Assembly (NCBI GenBank): GCA_026126125.1
Contig: JAHCJW010000023.1
Coordinates: 1-32,891, forward strand
From: Devosia sp.
GTDB lineage: Bacteria; Pseudomonadota; Alphaproteobacteria; Rhizobiales; Devosiaceae
Direction of reading: 5' to 3'
DNA: 32,891 nt
A program made the position numbers and the translations under genes. How positions within the stretch are numbered: position 1 is the stretch's first letter; each line of letters begins with the position of its first letter. The notes under the pieces are model-generated. The model was not told the DNA's origin. It did no database searches and saw nothing but the letters and a program-made list of their open reading frames with translations. Positions 8,004 to 15,451 of this stretch are shown here, piece after piece.

Positions 8004-8765
8004 ATGACCACCCAGCTCTTTCCGCGCCCCGTCGCCCATCGCGGCCTGCATGATCGGGCTGCCGGCGTTATCGAGAACAGCGCCAGTGCCTTTGCCGCCG
8101 CCATAGCCGGCGATTTCGCCATTGAATGCGACCTTCAACTGACCAGCGATGGCCATGCCGTGGTGTTCCACGACGAAAAACTGCAGCGCCTGACCGGGGA
8201 ATCGGGGCTGGTCAGCGGGCGCAGCGCGGCGGAGATGACCGCCATGACCTTGCTCGACAGCAAGGCAGGCGACCGGCCGCAGACCCTGGAGGCCTTTCTC
8301 GAGCAGATCGCCGGACGCACCCTGCTGCAGATCGAGCTCAAACATCAGCCCGATGCCGCCGCAACGCGCCAACTGGCCAAAACCGTCGCCGACGCGCTGG
8401 CGCGCTACAGCGGCCCGGTCACCGTCGAATCGTTCGATCCGCGCCTCATAACGCTCGTGCGCGAATTCGGCTTTGCCGGTCCGCGCGGTATCATCACCCA
8501 TGATTATGCCTCCAAGGACCATGAGCCCAGCCTCACCGAAGAGGAGCGCTATGTGCTGCGTCACCTGCTGCATTGGCACGAGACGCAATTCGATTTCATT
8601 TCCTGCGCCAAGGACGCTCTGGCTTTGCCCGCCATCATCTTCTGGCGGACGCTGGGCAAGCCGGTGACGGCCTGGACCATCCGCTCGCCGGTTGAAGCCG
8701 AGGCGGTCCGTCCCTACATCGACCAGATCGTGTTCGAAGGGTTCAACCCGGACAGTGTCTCCTAA
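8004..8765 (+). CDS. Glycerophosphodiester phosphodiesterase
   Basis: A 253-residue TIM-barrel GDPD-family protein that would split glycerophosphodiesters into glycerol-3-phosphate and an alcohol. The family signature is present: H12-R13 (AHRG), E24-N25, the metal pair E41 and D43 (IECDLQLTSDG), and H56-D57 (VVFHDE). No signal peptide is seen, so it is probably cytoplasmic. The start is uncertain. ATG 8004 matches the domain boundary, but ATG 7965 is also in frame and would add 13 residues; neither has a strong ribosome site. The next gene begins inside its last codons. Such genes sit between RidA and DUF482 genes in several Hyphomicrobiales (recollection). Confidence 0.9.
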   Translation: MTTQLFPRPVAHRGLHDRAAGVIENSASAFAAAIAGDFAIECDLQLTSDGHAVVFHDEKLQRLTGESGLVSGRSAAEMTAMTLLDSKAGDRPQTLEAFLEQIAGRTLLQIELKHQPDAAATRQLAKTVADALARYSGPVTVESFDPRLITLVREFGFAGPRGIITHDYASKDHEPSLTEEERYVLRHLLHWHETQFDFISCAKDALALPAIIFWRTLGKPVTAWTIRSPVEAEAVRPYIDQIVFEGFNPDSVS

Positions 8766-9930
8766 GAGCTTCACCGCCACCATTCATTCGTCCACGGCCT
8801 CGATCCCGGCCGAGAGATGGAACAGCCTCGTGCCGGGCACCGATGGGGTGCCCGACAATCCCTTCCTCGATCACGGCTTTTTCCTGGCGCTGGAAGAATC
8901 GGGCTGCGCCACGGGGCGCACGGGTTGGCAGCCACAGCACATCATCATCGCCGATGAAACGGGAACCGCGCTCGGACTGCTGCCGCTGTTCCTCAAATCC
9001 CACTCGATGGGCGAATATGTCTTCGACCATGGCTGGGCCAATGCGCTGGAGCGGGCCGGCGGCAGCTATTATCCCAAACTGCAAGGCTCGGTCCCCTTCA
9101 CGCCGGTGACGGCGCCGAAGCTTCTGGTGCCCTCGGACGATATCGCGGTGAAGGCCGCCCTGTTGCAGACCGCGCAAGATCTGGCGCTGCAACGCAACGC
9201 CTCATCAGTCCATCTCACTTTCCTGCCCGAAGCGGAGGCGGATTTGGCCGGAGCCGCAGCTTGGCTCAGGCGGGTGGACACGCAGTTTCACTGGCACAAT
9301 CAGGGCTTTGGCGATTTCGAGCAATTTCTCGAAACCCTCTCCTCGCGCAAACGCAAGGTGATAAGACGCGAGCGGCGCGACGCTCTTGCTGAAGGGCTGA
9401 CAGTGCGCTGGCTCAGCGGCAGCGAGATCGCGGAGCGGCACTGGGACGCGTTCTTCGATTTTTACGAGGATACCGGCGCCCGCAAATGGGGCCGCCCCTA
9501 TCTCAACCGGCAATTCTTTTCCCTGCTCGGTCAATATCTGGCAGATCGCGTGGTGCTGATGCTGGCCTATGACGGCGACACGCCGATCGCCGGCGCGATC
9601 AATTTTCGCGGTCGCGACCGGCTCTATGGCCGCAACTGGGGGGCGACGCGCGACGTGCCGTTCCTGCATTTCGAGCTTTGCTACTATCAGGCCATCGACT
9701 ACGCCATCGCTCATGGCCTGGCCGTGGTCGAGGCGGGGGCGCAGGGCGAGCACAAGCTGGCGCGAGGCTATACGCCGGTGACAACCCATTCGGCGCATTG
9801 GATCGCCCATCCCGGCCTGCGTCAGGCCGTGGCGAGCTATCTCGAAGACGAGCGACCGGCGATCGAGCGCGAGCAGGAAGTGCTCGAAAACTTCACGCCC
9901 TATCGACGCGGCGCGCGCACGGACCGGTGA
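8755..9930 (+). CDS. DUF482 / GNAT-type N-acyltransferase (FemAB-like)
   Basis: A 391-residue protein of the COG3146/DUF482 group, predicted peptidoglycan-type acyltransferases with a double GNAT-like fold. Family blocks are clear: RVDTQFHWHNQGF (about residue 178), SSRKRKVIRRERRDAL, ARKWGRPYLNRQFF, LYGRNWGATRDVPFLHFELCYY and EAGAQGEHKLARGY near the end. The frame opens earlier, but a GTG at 8755 overlapping the stop of the phosphodiesterase gene (GTGTCTCCTAA) gives the natural family N-terminus, with GAAGGG about 14 bases upstream. Substrate unknown. The overlap indicates it is translated with the preceding gene. Confidence 0.87.
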   Translation: MSPKSFTATIHSSTASIPAERWNSLVPGTDGVPDNPFLDHGFFLALEESGCATGRTGWQPQHIIIADETGTALGLLPLFLKSHSMGEYVFDHGWANALERAGGSYYPKLQGSVPFTPVTAPKLLVPSDDIAVKAALLQTAQDLALQRNASSVHLTFLPEAEADLAGAAAWLRRVDTQFHWHNQGFGDFEQFLETLSSRKRKVIRRERRDALAEGLTVRWLSGSEIAERHWDAFFDFYEDTGARKWGRPYLNRQFFSLLGQYLADRVVLMLAYDGDTPIAGAINFRGRDRLYGRNWGATRDVPFLHFELCYYQAIDYAIAHGLAVVEAGAQGEHKLARGYTPVTTHSAHWIAHPGLRQAVASYLEDERPAIEREQEVLENFTPYRRGARTDR

Positions 9931-9982
9931 TCGGCGCGCAAAGAGGCTTTTCCTTGGGCCCCAAGCGCATTAAACAGAAAAC

Positions 9983-11107
9983 ATGGCTTGGGATATCCTG
10001 ATTTTCCTGCTGCAGGCAGGTGTGGTTTTCATTGTCTCCACGGCACTGTTCGATGCCCTGCATTGGCTGCTGCATCGCTGGGAGAAATCGACCAACCCGC
10101 TCTTGCGCAGATTCTCGTCGTGGCACTGGGTGCACCACAAGTTTCTCGGCCTCGACATGCAGGTCAACCCGGCCTATGCGCGGTCCAATATCTGGTTCCA
10201 CATCCTGCCCGAATATCTGACCTCGATGGCGGGGACCGCGATCTTTCTCCTGATCTTTTCCTGGCCGCCGATCGCAGCGGTGGCCGTTTTGCGTACTTTC
10301 ATGCTGGTCATGACCCTGCGCGAGGAAGGGCTGGACTATAATCACATGTCGATGGAACGGGTCGGCGGCAAGCAGGGTCTGTGGTGGGTGAACAACAACT
10401 ACCACGCCATGCATCACGTCTATCCGCACAATTTCTTCTCCTCCTTCGCCAATGTGTTCGACCTCCTCTTCGGCACCACCTGCCAGATCGAGGGGCGGCG
10501 GTTTCTGGTGACGGGGGCCAGCGGCGCCTTCGGCGCGGCGATGGTCGCGGCGCTGGAAAATCGCGGCGCCATCGTCGAAACGGCGAAGTCGGGCGTCGAT
10601 TTTTCCTGCGGCCGCTACGAAGGCATGCAAGAAAAGCTGGCCCGCGCCGACGTGCTGGTGCTTTCGCACGGCGCCAAGAGCGAGGATTGCTGGAACGCCA
10701 ACTATGTCACCTTCCGCGATCTCACCGATCGGTTCACGGCGATCGGCAAAGACCGCCTCACGCCGCCCGAAGTGTGGGCGCTGGGCTCGGAAGTGGAGTT
10801 CCATGGCGATATGGGACTGGACGAATTGAAGGCCTATTCCGCCTCCAAGCGCGCCTTCGCGGCGCGGGCACGGCGTTATTATCGCTCCGACGACCTCATC
10901 TATCGTCACATCGTGCCGTCCTCCTTTACCTCGGCCATGGGCAAGGGCGCGATGAGCGCTGAAACCGCGGTCGGAATCGCGCTATTCTTCATCACGCGCG
11001 GCTTCAAATATGTGCCGGTGACGCTGACCGGGCTGGCGGTGCTGAATTTCTTCCGCTTCCGCTATGCCAGCAATGCCACCGACGAGGCCACAGTACCGGC
11101 CGAATGA
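9983..11107 (+). CDS. Fatty acid hydroxylase / short-chain dehydrogenase fusion
   Basis: A 374-residue fusion. Residues 1-165 are a membrane di-iron fatty acid hydroxylase/sterol desaturase domain with the histidine clusters HxxxH (H27, H31), HxxHH (H48, H51, H52) and HAMHH (H141, H144, H145), and hydrophobic segments at about 5-25 and 80-110. Residues 170-320 are a short-chain dehydrogenase with the nucleotide loop TGASGAFG (177-184) and the catalytic YSASK (Y285, K289). A hydrophobic tail (about 335-360) may re-anchor it. This pairing resembles cyanobacterial proteins annotated as bifunctional sterol desaturase/short-chain dehydrogenase. It probably hydroxylates a lipid and oxidises or reduces the product (inference); the substrate is unknown. 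It lies between DUF482 and HIT genes that are usually adjacent in relatives. Confidence 0.88.
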   Translation: MAWDILIFLLQAGVVFIVSTALFDALHWLLHRWEKSTNPLLRRFSSWHWVHHKFLGLDMQVNPAYARSNIWFHILPEYLTSMAGTAIFLLIFSWPPIAAVAVLRTFMLVMTLREEGLDYNHMSMERVGGKQGLWWVNNNYHAMHHVYPHNFFSSFANVFDLLFGTTCQIEGRRFLVTGASGAFGAAMVAALENRGAIVETAKSGVDFSCGRYEGMQEKLARADVLVLSHGAKSEDCWNANYVTFRDLTDRFTAIGKDRLTPPEVWALGSEVEFHGDMGLDELKAYSASKRAFAARARRYYRSDDLIYRHIVPSSFTSAMGKGAMSAETAVGIALFFITRGFKYVPVTLTGLAVLNFFRFRYASNATDEATVPAE

Positions 11108-11123
11108 CAGTTTCGAGGGTTTC

Positions 11124-11540
11124 ATGAGCTACGATCCATCCAATATCTTCGCCAAGATTCTCAATGGCGAGTTGCCGTGCCACAAGGTCCACGAAGACGA
11201 GGTGGCGCTGGTGATGATGGATATTTTTCCCCAGTCCAAGGGCCATACGCTGGTCATTCCCAAGGCGCCGTCGCGCAACCTCGTGGATGCCGATCCTGCC
11301 GTGCTCTCCACCGTCATGCCGCTGGTGCAGCGCGTGGCCAGGGCCGTGGTCGCGGCAACGGGGGCGGACGGAATTCGCCTCGCCCAATTCAACGAGGCGC
11401 CAGCCGGGCAGACGGTGTTTCACCTGCATTTCCATCTGATTCCGGCCTATGATGGGGTGGCCCTTGGCGCCCATGCAACCGGTCGGGCCGATGATGCGGA
11501 ACTGGCCATGCTGGCCAAAGCTATCGCGACCAAGCTCTAA
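11124..11540 (+). CDS. HIT family nucleotide-binding protein
   Basis: A 138-residue histidine-triad protein. The defining motif HLHFHLIP has H100, H102 and H104, and the N-terminal CKILNGELP-like block reads FAKILNGELPCHKVHED. Members hydrolyse or transfer nucleotide phosphoramidates (HinT-like). The ATG at 11124 has GAGGG 6 bases upstream and is preferred over an earlier in-frame ATG at 11064 that lies inside the preceding gene. It begins 16 bases after the hydroxylase/dehydrogenase fusion and 21 bases before DUF1275, so one transcript is likely. Confidence 0.93.
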   Translation: MSYDPSNIFAKILNGELPCHKVHEDEVALVMMDIFPQSKGHTLVIPKAPSRNLVDADPAVLSTVMPLVQRVARAVVAATGADGIRLAQFNEAPAGQTVFHLHFHLIPAYDGVALGAHATGRADDAELAMLAKAIATKL

Positions 11541-11561
11541 CCCCGACAGGACGATGCGGTC

Positions 11562-12203
11562 ATGACCCCTGCCCGTCATCTGACCCTTGGCATGCTGCTG
11601 ACGGCGGCGGCGGGCTTCGTCGACGCTATCGGCTTCATCGAACTGGGCGGCTACTACACCTCGTTCATGAGCGGCAACACCACCCAGGGCGGCACGGCGC
11701 TGGTCGATGCCAATTGGCCGGTCGTGGTGCTGACCGGGTCCCTTATCGCCCTGTTCTTCATCGGCAGCGTCATCGGAGCCTTCCTTGCCTTCTCAGGCCC
11801 GCGCTGGGGGCCGGCACTGGCCAGCGCCGCCGTCCTGTTTGGAGTTACACTGACCGTCTCCCTGGTTCTGGCCGGCTATCCGCCGCACCAGACCATGTTG
11901 GTGCTGGCGGCCACGGCCGGGGCCCAAAACGCCATTCTGCCAATGCGCGGCGCGGTCCGGCTTGGCGCCACCTTCGTCACCGGAACCCTCTATGTCGCCG
12001 GGCAGGATCTGGCGCTGGCGCTCACCGGCAAGGTGCCGCCCTGGCGCTGGGCGCAACACCTGGGAGTCTGGCTCGGCCTGCTGGCGGGCGCCGCCATCGG
12101 TGCCCTGCTCTATCGGCACGCGGGCATCAGCGCCCTGTTCCTGCCCGTCGCCATCTATGCAGCGTTCACCATTGGGCATCTCTGGGCAGCGCGCCAAGCT
12201 TAG
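11562..12203 (+). CDS. DUF1275 (YoaK-like) membrane protein
   Basis: A 213-residue polytopic inner-membrane protein with about six hydrophobic segments, matching DUF1275. The N-terminal signature is present: AAGFVDAIGFIELGGYYTSFMSGNTTQ. Family members are uncharacterised; a transport role is sometimes suggested but not established. It is the last gene of the plus-strand run that starts at dinB or DUF3572, and the terminator-like hairpin at 12313-12336 lies downstream. Confidence 0.88.
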   Translation: MTPARHLTLGMLLTAAAGFVDAIGFIELGGYYTSFMSGNTTQGGTALVDANWPVVVLTGSLIALFFIGSVIGAFLAFSGPRWGPALASAAVLFGVTLTVSLVLAGYPPHQTMLVLAATAGAQNAILPMRGAVRLGATFVTGTLYVAGQDLALALTGKVPPWRWAQHLGVWLGLLAGAAIGALLYRHAGISALFLPVAIYAAFTIGHLWAARQA

Positions 12204-12213
12204 CGCACATTTC

Positions 12214-12296
12214 CCGAAAGCGGAACCGGCTTCGGAAGACATACGCGTGCCGCGCTCGCGTGCTGCGACAAGCATGGCGCCTACTGGTTTAAACCA
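12214..12296. repeat. Intergenic inverted repeats
   Basis: Two palindromic motifs lie in the gap between DUF1275 and clpA: an imperfect repeat with 10-base arms at 12214-12235 (CCGAAAGCGG, AA, CCGGCTTCGG), and a perfect 12-base palindrome TGGTTTAAACCA at 12285-12296. They resemble dispersed intergenic repeats I recall from Rhizobiales, but copy number cannot be judged here. Confidence 0.35.
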
Positions 12297-12309
12297 TTGC
12301 CAGAGCGTG

Positions 12310-12336
12310 AAAAAGGCCGGGATCGCTCCCGGCCTT
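12310..12336 (-). terminator. clpA intrinsic terminator (bidirectional)
   Basis: AAGGCCGGGA (12313-12322), loop TCGC, and TCCCGGCCTT (12327-12336) form a perfect 10-bp stem just after the clpA stop. Read on the minus strand it ends in five T (A run 12310-12314). It may also stop the DUF1275 transcript from the other side. Confidence 0.88.
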
Positions 12337-12342
12337 CGCGTT

Positions 12343-14682
12343 TTAGTTCTTGTCGGCCGTGGCCTTGGGCTTTTTTGGCTTGGGCAGTGCCTTGGGCTTG
12401 GCCGGACGCGGCGGCACAGCGACCAGCTCAAGGTTGGCATCGCTGCCTTCGCCGACCACGGCAACAGTGACATTGCCGCCATTGACCAGTTCGCCGAACA
12501 GCACCTGATCAGCCAGAGGCTTCTTGACGTATTCTTGAATGACCCGACCCAGCGGGCGGGCGCCCATGCGTTCGTCATAGCCGTGCTCGGCCAGCCAGTC
12601 GGCCGCCTCCGGCGTCAGATTGATCGTGACACCGCGCTCGGCCAATTGGCCTTCGAGCTGCAGAACGAACTTCTCGACCACGCGGCGCACCACTTCGCGC
12701 GGGAGCGGCGCGAAGGAGATGATGGCATCCAGACGGTTGCGGAACTCGGGCGAGAAGGTGCGGTTGATCGCCTCTTCATCGTCGCCCTGCTCGCGCTTGC
12801 GGCCAAAACCGATCGGCGATTTTGCCAGCTCGGCGGCGCCGACATTCGACGTCATGATCAGGATGACATTGCGGAAGTCGACCGCCTTGCCGTTGTGATC
12901 GGTCAGCCTGCCGTGATCCATCACCTGCAACAGGATGTTGTAGAGATCGGGATGGGCCTTTTCGATTTCGTCGAGCAGCACGACGCAATGGGGGTGCTGA
13001 TCGACGCCGTCGGTGAGCAGCCCGCCTTGATCGAAGCCGACATAGCCCGGGGGAGCGCCAATCAGCCTGCTGATCGTGTGGCGTTCCATATATTCGGACA
13101 TGTCGAAGCGCAGCAGCTCGACGCCGAGCGTGTCGGCAAGCTGTTTTGCCACCTCGGTTTTGCCAACACCGGTCGGGCCGGTGAAGAGATACGAGCCGAT
13201 GGGCTTTTCCGGTTCGCGCAGCCCGGCGCGGGCAAGCTTGATGGCCGAAGACAGCGCGGTGATCGCCTGATCCTGCCCGAACACCACTGTCTTGAGGCTC
13301 TGTTCGAGGCTCGACAGCAGTTCGGCGTCGGATTTGCTGACCGATTTGGGCGGGATGCGCGCGATGGAGGCAATCGTGGCTTCGATGTCTTCGACATCGA
13401 TCACCTTCTTGCGCTGATCCTCGGGCACCAGCATCTGGCTGGCGCCGGTCTCGTCGATCACGTCGATGGCCTTGTCGGGCAGCTTGCGGTCGGAAATATA
13501 GCGCGCGCTCAATTCCACGGCAGCCTTGAGGGCCTCGTCAGTATATTTGAGCTTGTGGAAGTCCTCGAAATAAGGCCGCAGGCCCTTCACGATCTCGATG
13601 GCGTCTGGAACGGTCGGTTCGTTGACGTCGATCTTCTGGAAGCGCCGGACCAGCGCCCGATCCTTTTCGAAGAACTGGCGATATTCCTTATAGGTGGTCG
13701 AGCCGATGCAGCGGATCGCGCCCGAGGCCAGAGCGGGCTTGAGCAGGTTCGACGCGTCGAGCGCACCACCCGAGGTCGCGCCGGCGCCGATCATGGTGTG
13801 GATCTCGTCGATGAAGAGCACCGCATGCGGCATCTTCTCGAGTTCCTTCATCACCGACTTGAGACGCTCCTCGAAGTCGCCGCGATAGCGGGTGCCGGCG
13901 AGCAGCGAGCCCATGTCGAGCGCGTAGATGACCGCTTCCTTGAGCACTTCGGGCACGTCGCCCTCGATGATCTTGCGCGCCAGGCCTTCCGCGATAGCCG
14001 TCTTGCCGACGCCGGCATCACCCACATAGAGCGGATTGTTCTTCGAGCGGCGGCAAAGCACCTGAATGGTCCGGCGCAATTCGGCGTCGCGTCCGATCAG
14101 CGGGTCGATCTTGCCCTGCCGGGCCTTCTCGTTGAGGTTGACGCAGAAATCGGCCAGGGCTGAAGACTTCTTCCCCTCGGCGCCGCTTTCCTGGGCCCCC
14201 TCACCGTCCTCGGCGCCGCGCACCTTGCGTTCCTCGCTCGGACCGGACTTGGTGATGCCGTGAGAGATGAAGTTGACCGCGTCGAGCCGGCTCATGTCCT
14301 GTTGTTCGAGGAAATAGGCGGCATGGCTCTCGCGCTCGGCGAAGATCGCGACGAGCACATTGGCGCCGGTGACTTCCTCGCGGCCGGAGGACTGCACATG
14401 GATGACCGCGCGCTGGATGACGCGCTGGAACGCGGCGGTCGGTCGCGCATCCTGCCCGTTGGAAACGATGAGGCTGTCCAGTTCCTCATTGATGAAATCT
14501 TCGAGGTCGCTCTTGAGCGCGTCGACATCGACATCGCAGCCATTGAGCACGGCGATCGTCTCGCGGTCGTCGGTCAGGGCAAGCAGAAGGTGCTCGAGCG
14601 TGGCGAACTCATGGTTGCGCTCACGGGCGAGGTTCATTGCCTGGTGCAGGGCCTTTTCGAGTCCGCGCGAAAATGAGGGCAT
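12343..14682 (-). CDS. clpA: ATP-dependent Clp protease ATP-binding subunit ClpA
   Basis: A 779-residue AAA+ unfoldase that feeds substrates to ClpP. The N-domain (1-145) begins MPSFSRGLEKALHQAMNLA. AAA domain 1 has Walker A GDAGVGKT (221-228) and Walker B with D292-E293. AAA domain 2 has Walker A GPTGVGKT (502-509). There is no long ClpB-type coiled-coil middle domain, which fits ClpA. The last 30 residues are a lysine- and proline-rich tail. It starts 9 bases after the clpS stop with AGGAA at 6 bases, so the two are co-translated. A strong terminator follows. Confidence 0.97.
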   Translation of the reverse strand: MPSFSRGLEKALHQAMNLARERNHEFATLEHLLLALTDDRETIAVLNGCDVDVDALKSDLEDFINEELDSLIVSNGQDARPTAAFQRVIQRAVIHVQSSGREEVTGANVLVAIFAERESHAAYFLEQQDMSRLDAVNFISHGITKSGPSEERKVRGAEDGEGAQESGAEGKKSSALADFCVNLNEKARQGKIDPLIGRDAELRRTIQVLCRRSKNNPLYVGDAGVGKTAIAEGLARKIIEGDVPEVLKEAVIYALDMGSLLAGTRYRGDFEERLKSVMKELEKMPHAVLFIDEIHTMIGAGATSGGALDASNLLKPALASGAIRCIGSTTYKEYRQFFEKDRALVRRFQKIDVNEPTVPDAIEIVKGLRPYFEDFHKLKYTDEALKAAVELSARYISDRKLPDKAIDVIDETGASQMLVPEDQRKKVIDVEDIEATIASIARIPPKSVSKSDAELLSSLEQSLKTVVFGQDQAITALSSAIKLARAGLREPEKPIGSYLFTGPTGVGKTEVAKQLADTLGVELLRFDMSEYMERHTISRLIGAPPGYVGFDQGGLLTDGVDQHPHCVVLLDEIEKAHPDLYNILLQVMDHGRLTDHNGKAVDFRNVILIMTSNVGAAELAKSPIGFGRKREQGDDEEAINRTFSPEFRNRLDAIISFAPLPREVVRRVVEKFVLQLEGQLAERGVTINLTPEAADWLAEHGYDERMGARPLGRVIQEYVKKPLADQVLFGELVNGGNVTVAVVGEGSDANLELVAVPPRPAKPKALPKPKKPKATADKN

Positions 14683-14691
14683 ATGATGTTC

Positions 14692-15111
14692 CTACTGTTT
14701 TTCCATCACGCATTGCAGCGGATGCTGGTTCTTGCGAGCCGTATCCATGACGCGGGTGACCTTGGTTTCGGCCACCTCGTAAGGATATACGCCGCACTCA
14801 CCCACCCCCTTCTGGTGTACGTGCAGCATGATGTGCATGGCGTCTTCGTGCGATTTGTTGAAGACGTCCTGCAGCACCAGAACGACGAATTCCATCGGCG
14901 TGTAGTCGTCGTTGAGCAGCAAAACCCGATAGAGGTTCGGCCGCTTGGTCTTGGGACGCGTCTTGGTGACGGTCCCGGTTTCGAAGCCCGCATCGTTGCC
15001 GCCCTTGCGGTCGCCATCGTCGTCCTTGGGGCCTGCAACGGCCGGAATCAAGGCGCTGGCGCCGCTGGTCGAGCGGAAATGCTGCGTCGAATATGAAGAA
15101 GTTCGGGTCAT
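14692..15111 (-). CDS. clpS: ATP-dependent Clp protease adaptor ClpS
   Basis: A 139-residue N-end-rule adaptor that hands substrates to ClpA. The core domain is unmistakable: [17 protein letters not shown] (about residue 61) with the binding-pocket aspartates, then [15 protein letters not shown]. The first 55 residues are a long, disordered, charged extension; the annotated ATG at 15111 has only a poor ribosome site, so the true start could be a little further in. It is the first gene of a clpS-clpA operon with a good promoter 40-75 bases upstream. Confidence 0.95.
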   Translation of the reverse strand: MTRTSSYSTQHFRSTSGASALIPAVAGPKDDDGDRKGGNDAGFETGTVTKTRPKTKRPNLYRVLLLNDDYTPMEFVVLVLQDVFNKSHEDAMHIMLHVHQKGVGECGVYPYEVAETKVTRVMDTARKNQHPLQCVMEKQ

Positions 15112-15157
15112 TGAAATCTAACTGTCGTGGCTAAAAACGAAGCAGCTGGTGGGACCC

Positions 15158-15187
15158 ATTATGTAGGCAAAATCCGTCCCATGTTAA
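15158..15187 (-). promoter_or_regulatory. Probable clpSA promoter
   Basis: On the minus strand TTAACA (15182-15187) and CATAAT (15158-15163) are 18 bases apart, each matching sigma-70 consensus in five of six positions. Transcription would begin near 15151, about 40 bases upstream of clpS. Confidence 0.55.
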
Positions 15188-15451
15188 GGCCTATTGCTTC
15201 GCGAAAACGTGACCGCGAAAATCAAGCATTTCGCACAATCCCGTTCCAGGAAAACGCCGCGCCGCCCCAGGGTGTTGCGATTGTCACAAGCGGCGAAATT
15301 CGATGGCATTTTACCGAATGGTAACGGGCGCGAGCTAATCTTCGGGAAACAATCGGTTCGGATTGCGGGGGCGTTTCGAGCCGCAGTCGTCGCGTGTTCT
15401 TGTTGCGTACGAGCCCATTTCGGCTCGATCGAGTAGAGTTGGAGTACCGGG
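15188..15451. other. Divergent gap between clpS and the carboxypeptidase gene
   Basis: Beyond the clpS promoter I see no gene here. It contains TTACC-gaat-GGTAA at 15310-15323 and CGAGCC-catttc-GGCTCG at about 15411-15428, short inverted repeats that could be regulatory. The ribosome site GGAG (15441-15444) of the next gene closes it. No convincing plus-strand promoter was found; TTGTCA near 15284 is only a weak candidate. Confidence 0.3.

Noticed and set aside
7955..8006. Alternative short frame starting ATGAACCC before the GDPD gene
   Set aside because: It stops after 16 codons and has no support.
11962..14163. Open frame of over 700 codons antisense to clpA
   Set aside because: Mirror of ClpA codon bias; it has low-complexity His/Gly/Ala/Arg-rich sequence and runs through the clpA terminator hairpin.
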